Assembly (NCBI GenBank): GCA_033764265.1
Contig: JANRJB010000004.1
Coordinates: forward strand, 1 to 21,434
Source: VGEM01 sp033764265
GTDB taxonomy: Bacteria > Pseudomonadota > Alphaproteobacteria > Rhodospirillales > Rhodospirillaceae
Direction of reading: 5' to 3'
DNA length: 21,434 nt
The translations under genes and the position numbers were made by a program. Of the stretch, positions 1-8,901 are shown in pieces (the first letter of the stretch is position 1; every line of letters starts with the position of its first letter). The notes beneath the pieces were generated by a model, which was not told where the DNA came from, ran no database searches, and was given only the letters and a program-made list of their open reading frames with translations.

Positions 1-1236
1 GCTGAACACTTCGCCGGTCGGCGCCGCCGGCAGAATCTCCTGCAATGGGGAATCGAACAGGCTGAAGCTGTCGGCGTACTCGGGACCCACCGCCAGCATC
101 ACCGCTCCGCCCTGGCGCACGTAGGCGGCGATGTTCGACATAAACTGGTAAGGCACCAGGCCGCGCCGGCTGTAGCGGTCGAAGATGATCAGGTCGAAAT
201 CGAACAGCTGTTCCTCGAACAGCTCGCGGATCGGGAAGGCGATCAGGGCCAGCTCGTTCAGAGGCGTGCCATCGTCCTTGGACAACGGCCGCAGAATCGT
301 GAAGTGGATCAGGTCGACGTTGGGGTCGGACTTGAGCAGGTTGCGCCAGGCCCGCTCGCCGACGTGCGGTTCGCCCGAGATCAGCAGCACGCGCATGCGG
401 TCGCGCACGCCGTTGATCGACACCAGGCCGACATTGTTGCGGGCCGACAGCTCCCCGTCGCGCGCCGCGGCTTTGACCTCGACGATGTTGGCGCCGGGGT
501 CGGCGATCGGGATTGGCAGCTCGGCGGTTTCGCCCGGCGCGAACGACAGGGTCGCCACGCTCTTGCCGTTGACCAGCACGGTCACCGGCACGAACGCCTG
601 ACCACCAGCCTTGGATCCAATTCCGACGTCCTCCACGGTCACGCGCACGATCGCTTGCTGGCCGGTCAGCGCGTAGTCGGGTGCGCGGTCGATACGGATG
701 CGCCGATCCTGCTCGTCGCGCTCGCCGGTCAGCAGCATATGGACCGGCGCGCCGGGGGCAGCGTACTTGTCGGGCGCGGGGGCGTCGTGGACCTGGCCGT
801 CGGTGATCAGCACGACGCCCGCCAGTCGCCCGGCCGGCACGTCGCCCAACACGCCGGCCAGGGGCGCGAACAGCCGCGTACCCGAGCCCGCGGCGGAGCT
901 GTTGACCGTCAGCGTGCGGACCTCGAGGTCGTTGAACGCCTGCATTTGCTTCGCCAACTCTGCGGCGGCGACGCGGGCCCGCGGCAGCCGTTCGCCGATT
1001 CCCTGGCTGCGACTTTCATCCACCACCACCACGGCGATGTCTTTCAAGGGCGCGCGCGTCTCGCGCACCAGCTTGGGGTCGGCGATGGCCAGAATCAGCG
1101 CCGCGATCGGTAGACCGCGCAGCCAGATGCCGCGCGCTCGGCGCCAGGCGCCATAGCCGATCAGGAGCGCGGCGATGACGATGGACCCGATCAGAAGCGC
1201 CGGCGGCACCAGTGGCGTGAAGGTCAGGCTGGTCAT
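1..1236 (-). CDS. Membrane vWA / glutamine-amidotransferase-like protein (3' end outside window)
   Basis: The frame is open from an ATG at 1236 to the window edge, giving 412 codons of a protein that continues beyond position 1. The N-terminus has two hydrophobic stretches (about residues 9-28 and 41-52). A vWA-like domain follows with an intact MIDAS-type DxSxS motif, D73-E-S75-R-S77. From about residue 300 a second alpha/beta domain begins near RVLLISGEPHVGERAW, resembling the amidotransferase-like domain seen in the last gene of alphaproteobacterial moxR operons; the part present shows no catalytic Cys. The start overlaps the stop of the upstream gene by 4 bp (ATGA), which implies translational coupling. 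Its likely place is the inner membrane with a periplasmic domain, working with the MoxR ATPase. The family role is unproven, and the amidotransferase label reflects fold similarity rather than shown activity. Confidence 0.75.
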   Translation of the reverse strand, partial: MTSLTFTPLVPPALLIGSIVIAALLIGYGAWRRARGIWLRGLPIAALILAIADPKLVRETRAPLKDIAVVVVDESRSQGIGERLPRARVAAAELAKQMQAFNDLEVRTLTVNSSAAGSGTRLFAPLAGVLGDVPAGRLAGVVLITDGQVHDAPAPDKYAAPGAPVHMLLTGERDEQDRRIRIDRAPDYALTGQQAIVRVTVEDVGIGSKAGGQAFVPVTVLVNGKSVATLSFAPGETAELPIPIADPGANIVEVKAAARDGELSARNNVGLVSINGVRDRMRVLLISGEPHVGERAWRNLLKSDPNVDLIHFTILRPLSKDDGTPLNELALIAFPIRELFEEQLFDFDLIIFDRYSRRGLVPYQFMSNIAAYVRQGGAVMLAVGPEYADSFSLFDSPLQEILPAAPTGEVFS

Positions 1237-4070
1237 TGGGTCAGCCGCTGCATGATGGCCGGGATGTGCACCTGGTCGGCCTTGTAGTTGCCGGTCAGGG
1301 CGTACATCACCATGTTGACGCCGGCGCGATAGGCGTATTCGCGCTGCTGCTCGCCGCCCGGCACCATCGGAAACAAGGGCAGGCCCGAGGCGTCGCGCGC
1401 CCAGGCCGCCGCCCAGTCGCGTCCGCCGATCACCACCGAGGACACCGCGTCGTTGGCATTGGTGCCCCGCTCAACGTAGATCGGGCCGGTAGCGTAGCGC
1501 CCCGGCAGGCCGTTGGTCAGGTAGAAACTGCGGGTCAGCACGTGTTCGTCGTTCAGTTCCATCAGCGGCGGAATGTCGAACTGGCCGACGATGTCGGCCA
1601 AGCGCGCGCCGGCCGAAGTGCGCGACTCCGCACCGACCGCGCCCACCTGATCGGGCGCGTCGAACACGATCATGCCGCCGCTGCGCAGGTAATGGTTCAC
1701 CGCGGCCACGGCTTCGGCCGACGGCGCGGTTTGTCCACCCGTGATGCGCCAGTAGATCATCGGGTAGGGAATCAGATGGTCGGCGGTTAGTCCGGGCGCG
1801 GCCAGGTCGATGGCGGCGGGCGCGCGCATTTCGGCCGAGGTGCGCCCCGACAGTACCCGCGTAAGCGCCACCAGGCCGGCATCGCTGACGCGGTCCATGT
1901 CGGCGCTGCCGGTCAGCACGTAGCCGAGCCGCGTCTCCAGGATCGCGGCGGCCACCGCCGGGTCAAGCGGCGCCTCGCTGTCCGCGTTCTGCGCGGTTGC
2001 TGCTGCCGCGAAGGTCAGGACTGCCACCAGCGCAACGGCCGCGATCGCCGCGCCGCGCGCCGGACGCCATCCCGCCATGCGCGCTGACGGCATCAGGCCG
2101 CGCAACGCGAAGCTCAACGCCAGGTCGGCCAGCAGCAGGATCAGCGCCACGGTCAGCACCCAGGGCTTCAGGTCGCGCTCAACGTCCAGGCGCGACAAGT
2201 CGCGCACGGTCACGCCCGCGGGCCATGACCCGATCGCCGTCACATCGCGCAACGTCGGCGGCAGGTTCAAGGCGAGTCGGTTGTCGGGCGCACCGTAAAG
2301 GCCCGGCGGAAAGTCGGGCCCGGCGATGGTGGTCGCGAACGCGGTTGTTGAAATCGCCCCGGCCGTCGGCCCTGGTGGCACCTGGCGGCCCAATCCGTCG
2401 AGCAGGCTGATCGGCGCCAGGGTCGCGGGCGCGGCGGCGGCATCGTCGCCGCCGACGCCGCGGCTCACGTCCATCAGTTTGCGCAGCATGTCGACGAACA
2501 AGCCGGAGAGTGGAAGATTCGACCAGTCGGGGGTCGCGGACACATGGAACAACACCAGCCAGCCGGCGCCGTCCTGTCGTGCGGTGACCAGCGGCGTGCC
2601 GTCGGCCAGCTTGGCCCAGGTGCGGTCGGGCAGGTCGGGCGAGGGCTCGGCCAAAACCTGCGTACGAATAACGATGTCGTCGGGCACGTCCAACAGTGCG
2701 AACGGCGAGCGGTCCGGAAACGCGCCCAAGCCGGCCGGCTCACCCCACGACAACGCGCCGCCGAGATTGCGTCCGCCGCCGTCGCGGAGGTTGACCGGCA
2801 GCAGCGGTGTGCCGGTTCCGGCGGCGGCCCCGAGGCGCGGACCGGCAAAGCGCACCAGCACACCGCCGCGGTTCACCCAGTCGGCGGCCTGGCGGGCTTC
2901 GGCCTCGCTCAGCTCGGTGGACGAGGTGACGAAAATCAGCGACAGCGGTCGTGCCAGCAACTGGTCGACGCGCCCGGCGCGGATTTCGGCGCTCGGGCCC
3001 AGCGCCTGGGCAATGTAGAATGCGTCTTCCAGCAAGGGCGCGGTACCGCCCGCGGGCCCGCCACCGGCCAGCCCGCCGCTGACGATGCCGACCGGCCGGC
3101 GTTGCCAGCGGTCGTCGGCCAGTATGGTCGCCGCGGCGCCGGGATGTCCCTCGACGTCGAAGCGCGCCACGCGATTGGCCAGTTCGGTCGGGAGCGATGT
3201 GCCGGCGCCGGCCGAGGTCCGGCCGGCGGCGAACTCGACCGTGGTGCGCGCGAGCACATTGGCCGCGCCGTCCAGCATCCGCACGGTGTAGGCCAAGGCC
3301 GGCAGGGCCGCGTCCGCCGGCGCGATACGGGCCAGCGTGAACTCGATGCGATTGATCCCGCCGTCGCCCACGGTGCGCTGCGGCGCGGCCAGCACCAGCG
3401 GCAGCGTGGCGGCATCGGGCGCGATGACCGACAGCGTGCCCATGTTGCGCAATTGAGCGGCCAGCTCGGCGCGCTGCGGGCCGTCGACGGTGTCGGTGAT
3501 CCAGATCGACTGCACGCGCGCGTCGGGCTTGAGCGTTGCAAGCGCGGTCGCCAATGCGGCGCGGTCGGTCGGCCAGGGCCTGGGCTCGACCTGTTCCAGA
3601 CGCGCGAGCGCGGCGCGCGCGCTTTCGAACGCGATCGCCGGTCCGGGCTCGCCGGCCGCGGGCGGTGCCGTGGGGATCAATGCGACATCGCGGCCGCGGC
3701 GGTCGGCCGCGGCGATCAGGTCGCGCGCCGCGGCGACGCGCGCCGACCATTGCTCCGCCGCTGCCCAGCCGTTGTCGATCAGCACCAACAGCGGTCCTGG
3801 TTCGTCGCCGCGGTCGGCGTTCAGAAGGGGCCGTGCCAGGCCCACCAGCACCAGGGCCAGGATCAGCATGCGCAGCGCCACCAGCCACCAGGGCGTCCGC
3901 GCCGGCGTGCGCTCGGTCGGCTTCAGGCCGAACATCAGCAGCATGGCCGGGAACACCACCTTGGTCATGGCCGGCGGCGTGACGCGCAAGAGCAGCCAGA
4001 TCAGCGGCAGCACGGCGCCCGCGGTCAGGATCCACGGCGAAGCGAAAGAGATGAAGCCCAGGTTCAGCAT
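1233..4070 (-). CDS. BatA-like N-terminal / DUF4159 C-terminal membrane protein
   Basis: This is a 945-residue protein. The start resembles the double-transmembrane BatA/aerotolerance N-terminal domain: hydrophobic segments at about residues 12-30 and 61-82 joined by a basic loop. A vWA-like region follows, but its metal-site position reads D99-N-G-W-A instead of DxSxS, so it is probably degenerate. A long periplasmic-type middle section leads to further hydrophobic segments near residues 640-665 and 675-695. The last 230 residues or so (from about LETRLGYVLTGS to the end) match the DUF4159 type, with YPMIYWRITGG and LRSGGMIVFDAP as landmarks. It sits 9 bp after the DUF58 gene and overlaps the next gene by 4 bp. 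It is probably an inner-membrane scaffold of the MoxR/vWA system. Molecular function is unknown; architecture and operon context are the support. Confidence 0.85.
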   Translation of the reverse strand: MLNLGFISFASPWILTAGAVLPLIWLLLRVTPPAMTKVVFPAMLLMFGLKPTERTPARTPWWLVALRMLILALVLVGLARPLLNADRGDEPGPLLVLIDNGWAAAEQWSARVAAARDLIAAADRRGRDVALIPTAPPAAGEPGPAIAFESARAALARLEQVEPRPWPTDRAALATALATLKPDARVQSIWITDTVDGPQRAELAAQLRNMGTLSVIAPDAATLPLVLAAPQRTVGDGGINRIEFTLARIAPADAALPALAYTVRMLDGAANVLARTTVEFAAGRTSAGAGTSLPTELANRVARFDVEGHPGAAATILADDRWQRRPVGIVSGGLAGGGPAGGTAPLLEDAFYIAQALGPSAEIRAGRVDQLLARPLSLIFVTSSTELSEAEARQAADWVNRGGVLVRFAGPRLGAAAGTGTPLLPVNLRDGGGRNLGGALSWGEPAGLGAFPDRSPFALLDVPDDIVIRTQVLAEPSPDLPDRTWAKLADGTPLVTARQDGAGWLVLFHVSATPDWSNLPLSGLFVDMLRKLMDVSRGVGGDDAAAAPATLAPISLLDGLGRQVPPGPTAGAISTTAFATTIAGPDFPPGLYGAPDNRLALNLPPTLRDVTAIGSWPAGVTVRDLSRLDVERDLKPWVLTVALILLLADLALSFALRGLMPSARMAGWRPARGAAIAAVALVAVLTFAAAATAQNADSEAPLDPAVAAAILETRLGYVLTGSADMDRVSDAGLVALTRVLSGRTSAEMRAPAAIDLAAPGLTADHLIPYPMIYWRITGGQTAPSAEAVAAVNHYLRSGGMIVFDAPDQVGAVGAESRTSAGARLADIVGQFDIPPLMELNDEHVLTRSFYLTNGLPGRYATGPIYVERGTNANDAVSSVVIGGRDWAAAWARDASGLPLFPMVPGGEQQREYAYRAGVNMVMYALTGNYKADQVHIPAIMQRLTQ

Positions 4071-4079
4071 CGCGGCATC

Positions 4080-4988
4080 CTAACGCCGCCCTTCGGCGAT
4101 CACGCGGTGCAGCGCCACCAGCGCGGTCTCCGGCGCGGCGTCGGTATGGTGCAGCAGGAAAGTCCAGCCGAAGCTGTGGGCCAGGGCTTTCAGGCCGCGG
4201 CGGTGGCGCGTCAGGCGCTCAAGATACTCCGCGCGCACGTCTTCGGCGCGGTCGACCACCTCGACGCCTTCGTCCTCCAGCCCCTCGAACCGCACGCGGC
4301 CGGAAAACGGCAGGCTTTCCTCGGCCGGGTCCAGCACCTGCACCAGGTGCACGGTGAGGGCATGATCCGTCAGCGGGCGGAGCAGTTCGTGCAGCATCTC
4401 GATCGGCTGCAAAAAGTCGCCGATCAGGATGGCCGTGGCGTGGCGGGGCAGCAGGCTCGCGAAGTTGGGGGTGTTTGACGCCGGCGGTGCGGCCAGATCG
4501 GCGGCCAGTCCGTCGACGGCCTGCATCAGCGCGAGCCGCCCGGCCGAGGCCGCGCGCACCGGCGCGCCGTCGGCAGCCAGCCGCACGATCCGCTCGCCGC
4601 CTTCCACCAACAGCATGGCCAGCGCCAGCAGCATCACGGCGGCGCGCTCGGCCTTGGTCGGCAGATTGCGGTGCGACCGGTAGCGCATCGAGGCGGACTG
4701 GTCGCACCACAGCACCGCGGTCTGCGCCGCGGCCCACTCCCGCTCGCGCACGTACATGGTGTCGGACTTGGCCGACTGGCGCCAATCCACCGCGGTTTGG
4801 GCGTCGTCGACCACGAACGGGCGGAATTGCCAGAACGCCTCGCCAATGCCGGGCCGTCGCCGGCCGTGGCTGCCCAGGTTGACGTTGGCCGCCACGCGCT
4901 GGGCCGCGACCAGCAAGCCCGGCAGCGTCACCGCCGCGGACTCCGCGTCGTGTTCCAGCGAGCGGCGCAGCGAAGCGAGCAGCGTCAT
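4080..4988 (-). CDS. DUF58 domain protein (vWA-like, MoxR partner)
   Basis: The 302-residue protein carries the DUF58 signature: a Gly/Arg-rich run HGRRRPGIGEAFWQFRPF (residues 41-58), then DDAQTAVDWRQSAKSDTMYVRE (split here at residues 61-82), the usual block before a vWA-like fold. The vWA metal-site motif D96-Q-S98-A-S100 is intact. No transmembrane segment is evident, so it should be cytoplasmic. DUF58 proteins are nearly always encoded beside MoxR ATPases and are thought to link the ATPase to a substrate or metal-loading step, by analogy with methanol dehydrogenase and CbbQ/CbbO systems. It begins 16 bp after the moxR stop and ends 9 bp before the BatA/DUF4159 gene, so all are likely co-transcribed. 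The substrate is unknown. Confidence 0.88.
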   Translation of the reverse strand: MTLLASLRRSLEHDAESAAVTLPGLLVAAQRVAANVNLGSHGRRRPGIGEAFWQFRPFVVDDAQTAVDWRQSAKSDTMYVREREWAAAQTAVLWCDQSASMRYRSHRNLPTKAERAAVMLLALAMLLVEGGERIVRLAADGAPVRAASAGRLALMQAVDGLAADLAAPPASNTPNFASLLPRHATAILIGDFLQPIEMLHELLRPLTDHALTVHLVQVLDPAEESLPFSGRVRFEGLEDEGVEVVDRAEDVRAEYLERLTRHRRGLKALAHSFGWTFLLHHTDAAPETALVALHRVIAEGRR

Positions 4989-5004
4989 CGGTGCGGTTTC
5001 CGGA

Positions 5005-6048
5005 TCAGGCGATGTCGGCCGCCGCGCACAGCCGGGCGATCAGCGCCGGCAGGGTCTGGCCGTCGGCGCGCGCGGCGAAGGTCAGCGCCATGCGGTGCTG
5101 CAGCACCGGACGGGCCAGCGCCAGCACGTCGTCGACCGACGGCGACAGCCGGCCCTGAATCAGCGCGCGGGCGCGGCTGGCGAGCATCAACGCCTGGCTT
5201 GCGCGCGGGCCGGGTCCCCAGGCTACTTGCGATTTCACCTCGGGGATGGACGAGGATTCGGGCCGGCCGGACCGCACCAGCTTCAGGATGGCGTTGACCA
5301 CGCTGTCGCCGACGGGGATTTGCCGCACCAGCTTCTGCATCGCCTGAAGATCGGCCGCGCTCAATACGCGGCGCGGTTCCGGCGTGTCGGCGCCGGTCGT
5401 GCGCAGCATGATCTCGCGTTCGGCGCTTGCGTCGGGATAGCGGATGTCCACCTGCAAGAGAAAACGGTCGAGCTGCGCCTCGGGCAACGGATAGGTGCCT
5501 TCCTGCTCGATCGGATTCTGGGTGGCGAGCACGTGAAACGGCCGCGGCAGCGCGTGGGCGTGGCCGGCGATCGACACCCGGTGCTCCTGCATCGCTTGCA
5601 GCAGCGCCGATTGGGTGCGCGGACTGGCGCGGTTGATCTCGTCGGCCATCAGCAGTTGGCAGAACACCGGACCGGGAATGAAGCGGAACGACCGTCGTCC
5701 GCTGTCGCCTTCCTCAAGCACTTCGGAGCCGAGAATGTCGGCCGGCATCAGATCGGGTGTGAATTGGATGCGCTTGTCGTCCAGGCCCAGCACGGTTCCC
5801 AACGTCTGCACCAGCCGGGTCTTGGCCAGGCCCGGTACGCCGATCAGCAGCGCGTGCCCGCCGGCCAACAGCGTCACCAGGCACTCTTCCACCACCTCGG
5901 CCTGGCCATAGATGACCTCCTCGATGGCGGCGCGTGCGGCTTTGAGCTGGCTGGCCGCCCGCTCGGCCTCGGCCACCGCCGCCGACGCCCCGGCCGCCGC
6001 GGCCATTCCGATCGCACCGTCGGCTTCTTGTGATAGGCTTGCCGTCAC
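5005..6048 (-). CDS. MoxR-family AAA+ ATPase
   Basis: A 347-residue AAA+ ATPase of the MoxR class. Walker A is GVPGLAKT (residues 70-77), Walker B is LLMADE (132-137) followed by INRASPRTQSALLQAMQE, and sensor 1 is ATQNPIEQEGTYPLPEAQLD around N178. The C-terminal helical lid holds WGPGPRASQ. I chose the GTG at 6048 as start because GGAAGG lies 8 nt upstream and the protein begins just before the family's helix. The frame stays open upstream to 6456, but that extension is antisense to the DUF1285 gene and has low-quality, Arg/His-rich composition. It is the first gene of a minus-strand operon with DUF58 and BatA/DUF4159 proteins. The expected role is an ATP-driven chaperone or insertase acting with the vWA partners; the client protein is not identifiable here. 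Confidence 0.92.
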   Translation of the reverse strand: MTASLSQEADGAIGMAAAAGASAAVAEAERAASQLKAARAAIEEVIYGQAEVVEECLVTLLAGGHALLIGVPGLAKTRLVQTLGTVLGLDDKRIQFTPDLMPADILGSEVLEEGDSGRRSFRFIPGPVFCQLLMADEINRASPRTQSALLQAMQEHRVSIAGHAHALPRPFHVLATQNPIEQEGTYPLPEAQLDRFLLQVDIRYPDASAEREIMLRTTGADTPEPRRVLSAADLQAMQKLVRQIPVGDSVVNAILKLVRSGRPESSSIPEVKSQVAWGPGPRASQALMLASRARALIQGRLSPSVDDVLALARPVLQHRMALTFAARADGQTLPALIARLCAAADIA

Positions 6049-6108
6049 GAAATAACCTTCCCATTTCAAGGGGGTCGGCCCTTCCGCCACCCCGGTTCGG
6101 ATCGCAGT

Positions 6109-6666
6109 ATGAGACCTGCCACCCCCTCCCATGAAGCGGAATCTCGGGGCCCCTCGGGGCCCGAGCGGCTGCCGCCCCTGTGCGGCGACTTCAACATGCG
6201 CATCGACCGCAACGGCACCTGGTACTATCAGGGTTCGCCGATCGGCCGGGTGGCGCTGGTCAAGCTGTTCGCCACCGTGCTGCGCCGCGACGACGACGGC
6301 GTCTACTGGTTGACGACGCCGGTGGAGAACGGCCGCATCGAGGTCGAGGACGTACCCTTCATCGCCGTCGAGCTTACCCGGCACGGCCAGGGCCACGCGC
6401 AGGCGCTGGGCCTGCGCACCAATCTCGACGACACGGTCGAGATCGGCCCAGAACATCCGCTGGTCATGCGGCCCACGCCCGGGCGCGGCGACGCCGCGCC
6501 CTACGTGCGCGTGCGCGCCAACCTTGAGGCGCGGCTGGCGCGGGCGGTCTATTATCAGCTGGTCGACTTGGCCGAACCCGACCCCGCAAACCCCAAGGTC
6601 CTGGGCGTATGGAGCAACCGCGCATTCTATCCGATCGGTACGGCCGACTTGCCGCCGGACGCGTAA
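6109..6666 (+). CDS. DUF1285 domain protein
   Basis: A 185-residue soluble protein of the DUF1285 family, common in Alphaproteobacteria. Recognisable segments are DFNMRIDRNGTWYYQGSPI (residues 24-42), RVALVKLFATVLRRDDDG and YWLTTPVENGRIEVEDVPF. The family has no established catalytic activity; it is a small beta-rich protein. The first gene of a plus-strand group, it is divergent from moxR with 60 bp between the two starts, so both promoters must lie in or near that gap; I see no convincing sigma-70 hexamers there. No strong Shine-Dalgarno precedes the ATG at 6109, so the exact start is less certain than the identity. Its 3' end overlaps the Nudix gene. Confidence 0.85.
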   Translation: MRPATPSHEAESRGPSGPERLPPLCGDFNMRIDRNGTWYYQGSPIGRVALVKLFATVLRRDDDGVYWLTTPVENGRIEVEDVPFIAVELTRHGQGHAQALGLRTNLDDTVEIGPEHPLVMRPTPGRGDAAPYVRVRANLEARLARAVYYQLVDLAEPDPANPKVLGVWSNRAFYPIGTADLPPDA

Positions 6667-7355
6667 GCGCGGCTGAGATTCGCGCCCGCCTGGCCAGTCC
6701 CCGTCCGGCCGTCGCGCGCGGCGATGTCGCCACCGCCATGGCGCTGATGCGGCAGAATGAACTGGCCACCTACGACGCGGCGCGTTTCGGTCCGCTGCCC
6801 TCGACCGGGATTCCCTATGATCGCGCCGCCGGCGCGCCGGGCGTGCGGTTCAAACGCACGCCCGCAGCGGTGCTGGTGCCGCTGGTCGCGCGCCCGGGCA
6901 ACCAGGCGGCGTTCGACGTGATCCTGACCATGCGTCCCCAGCAGATGAAGCAGCACGCCGGCCAGGTGGCGTTCCCCGGCGGCCGCATGGAGCCCGACGA
7001 CGCCTCGCCCGAGGCCTGCGCCCTGCGTGAAGCGGAGGAAGAGATCGGCCTGCCGGGCGCCGCGGTCGAGGTGCTGGGCCGGCTGGACCCGTATCTCACG
7101 ATCACCGGCTACGAGGTCACGCCCGTGGTCGGCATGATCGCCCAACCGGTGCCGCTGCGTCCCGACCCCAACGAAGTGGCCGAGGTGTTCGACGTGCCGC
7201 TCGACTTCCTGCTCGATCCGGCCAACCACCGGCGCGAACAGCGCGAGTACAACGGCCTGACGCGCGCCTACTACGCGGTGCCGTACGGACAGCGGTACAT
7301 TTGGGGCGCGACCGCGGGTATGATCCTCAATCTCTACGAACTATTGAAGGATTGA
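6609..7355 (+). CDS. Nudix hydrolase, CoA pyrophosphatase type (NudL-like)
   Basis: A 248-residue Nudix enzyme. The CoA-pyrophosphatase subgroup marker is present: ILTMRPQQMKQHAGQVAFPG (residues 105-124), then a Nudix box ending REAEEEIGL (140-148), where the clustered Glu residues bind Mg2+. Members hydrolyse CoA and its derivatives to phosphopantetheine and 3',5'-ADP. The Glu expected in the first half of the canonical box is replaced by Asp/Glu in variant spacing, which is usual in this subgroup. The ATG at 6609 lies inside the DUF1285 gene (58-nt overlap) and is the only ATG, GTG or TTG before an ATG at 6738; starting at the latter would remove a plausible N-terminal helix (AAEIRARLA). 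Start confidence is moderate, enzyme class is firm, and physiological substrate is inferred. Confidence 0.88.
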   Translation: MEQPRILSDRYGRLAAGRVSAAEIRARLASPRPAVARGDVATAMALMRQNELATYDAARFGPLPSTGIPYDRAAGAPGVRFKRTPAAVLVPLVARPGNQAAFDVILTMRPQQMKQHAGQVAFPGGRMEPDDASPEACALREAEEEIGLPGAAVEVLGRLDPYLTITGYEVTPVVGMIAQPVPLRPDPNEVAEVFDVPLDFLLDPANHRREQREYNGLTRAYYAVPYGQRYIWGATAGMILNLYELLKD

Positions 7356-7381
7356 CGCCGGGCCCGCCCCGCCGAAACGCC

Positions 7382-7675
7382 ATGCGCCTGATCCTGACCT
7401 ATGTGCTGCCGTTCTTCCTGCCGATCAGCGTCTACGCGCTGTGGATCTGGTACCGCACGGCCTATGCCGAACGGCACGGCGGCGCGGCGCCGAAGTTCGA
7501 GGAAGGCCCGTGGCCGCTGATGCTGCTGTTGGGCGCGGGCTTGACGTTTTCGATCCTGGGCTACACGGCGCTGACGCGCGGCGGCGATCCGGGCTCGACC
7601 TATATTCCGGCACGCATCGAGGATGGCCGCATCGTGCCGTCGGAGCTGCGTAAGCCCGATGCGCCTTCGCCCTGA
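7382..7675 (+). CDS. Small membrane protein, DUF6111 family
   Basis: A 97-residue protein with two predicted membrane helices, roughly residues 2-22 (LILTYVLPFFLPISVYALWI) and 42-62 (WPLMLLLGAGLTFSILGYTA). The intervening loop is charged, and the C-terminal tail holds YIPARIEDGRIVPSEL, a landmark of the DUF6111 family found between Nudix and cca genes in Rhodospirillales. I place the start at ATG 7382, immediately before the first helix. The frame is open further upstream, but that would add a non-membrane stretch overlapping the Nudix gene. It lies 26 bp after the Nudix stop and 9 bp before cca, which suggests one transcript. Function is unknown. Confidence 0.8.
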   Translation: MRLILTYVLPFFLPISVYALWIWYRTAYAERHGGAAPKFEEGPWPLMLLLGAGLTFSILGYTALTRGGDPGSTYIPARIEDGRIVPSELRKPDAPSP

Positions 7676-7684
7676 GGAAGCGGC

Positions 7685-8893
7685 GTGGTCCGATTGAAGC
7701 CGCCGTGGCTCGAAGATCCTGCCGTCAAGCGCCTGATGACCGCGCTTGGCGCGCCCGCGCTCGATGTCCGCTTCGTCGGCGGTTGCGTGCGCGACGCGGT
7801 GCTGGCGCGGCCCAACGCCGACATCGACATCGGCACGCCGGAACCGCCGGCGCGGGTGATGGCGCGGCTGGCGGCGGCGGGCATCAAGGCCATCCCCACC
7901 GGTGTCGAGCACGGCACCGTGACCGCGGTGGTCGACGGGCGCAGCTTCGAGGTCACCACGCTCAGGCGCGACACCGCCACCGACGGCCGACACGCTACTG
8001 TGGCGTTCACCACCGACTGGCGCGCCGACGCATCACGGCGCGATTTCACGTTCAACGCCATGTCGCTGTCAGCCGACGGCACGCTGCACGACTACTTCAA
8101 GGGCGCATCCGACGCCCGCGTCGGGCGGCTGCGGTTCGTGGGCGACCCGAACGCGCGTATCGTCGAGGATTACCTGCGCATTCTTAGGCTGTTCAGGTTC
8201 TACGCCTGGTACGGCGACAAGCCGATCGCGCCGGCGATCCTTGACGCGGTCCGCGCGCACCGCGACCGGCTGCAGGATTTATCGGCCGAGCGCATCCGCG
8301 CCGAATTGGTCAAGCTGCTCAGCGCGCCCAACCCGGTACCGGCGGTGGCGGCGATGCAGTCGGCCGGCGTACTGTCGGTGCTGTTTCCCGGCGCCGACGG
8401 CCCCAACCTCCTGCTCAAGCTGGTGCTGGTGGAACGCGCCTATCGCGTCGCGCCGCGCTGGACCGTGCGGTTCTGCGCACTGGCGCCCGATGGCGCGGCT
8501 TCGACCGAATTGGCCGAGCGGTTCAGGCTGTCGGGGACGGAACGCGACGCCATCGTCGCCCTGCGCGCGACGGAGCCCGCGCTCGACGCTGGGATGGCGA
8601 TCGTGGCGCTGCACGCCGCGCTGTACCGGCACGGCGCCGAACTGATCGAAGGTCGCGCGGCGCTGGCCGCGGCGCGCGGACGGCGGCTTGCCGGCTGGGC
8701 CGACGTCTTTGGCACGATCCACGGTTGGCAGCCGCGCCCGCTGCCGATCGGCGGCGACGATGTGCTGGCGCTCGGCGTACCGCCGGGGCCCAAGGTCGGC
8801 GCGCTGCTGGCGGTGGCCGAAACCGCGTGGATCGGCTCGGGCTTCGCCGCCGGCCGCGACGACCTGTTGGCCGCGGTGCGCGCCAAGCTGTGA
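7685..8893 (+). CDS. cca: CCA tRNA nucleotidyltransferase
   Basis: A 402-residue class II nucleotidyltransferase that builds or repairs the 3'-CCA end of tRNAs. The head domain shows FVGGCVRDAVL (residues 30-40), the metal-binding Asp pair D46-I-D48, the RRDFTFNAMSL motif, and DPNARIVEDYLRILRLFRF, the region linking catalytic and neck domains. The later helical neck/body region is Ala/Arg rich, as in alphaproteobacterial homologues. The start is GTG at 7685, with AGGAAG six bases upstream. It is the last gene of the DUF1285-Nudix-DUF6111 group and is followed by a strong GC hairpin. Sequence alone does not separate a full CCA-adding enzyme from an A-adding one, but I see no second nucleotidyltransferase here, so full CCA addition is the default reading. 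Confidence 0.93.
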   Translation: MVRLKPPWLEDPAVKRLMTALGAPALDVRFVGGCVRDAVLARPNADIDIGTPEPPARVMARLAAAGIKAIPTGVEHGTVTAVVDGRSFEVTTLRRDTATDGRHATVAFTTDWRADASRRDFTFNAMSLSADGTLHDYFKGASDARVGRLRFVGDPNARIVEDYLRILRLFRFYAWYGDKPIAPAILDAVRAHRDRLQDLSAERIRAELVKLLSAPNPVPAVAAMQSAGVLSVLFPGADGPNLLLKLVLVERAYRVAPRWTVRFCALAPDGAASTELAERFRLSGTERDAIVALRATEPALDAGMAIVALHAALYRHGAELIEGRAALAAARGRRLAGWADVFGTIHGWQPRPLPIGGDDVLALGVPPGPKVGALLAVAETAWIGSGFAAGRDDLLAAVRAKL

Positions 8894-8901
8894 AAACAGA
8901 A

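Noticed and set aside
2544..4478. Plus-strand open frame of about 640 codons opposite the DUF4159 and DUF58 genes
   Set aside because: It is Gln/Arg/His/Gly-rich with no domain, and lies wholly antisense to two recognisable genes; GC-rich codon use keeps such frames open by chance.
6049..6456. N-terminal extension of the MoxR ATPase
   Set aside because: The frame stays open, but it overlaps the divergent DUF1285 gene, and GTG 6048 has its own ribosome-binding site.
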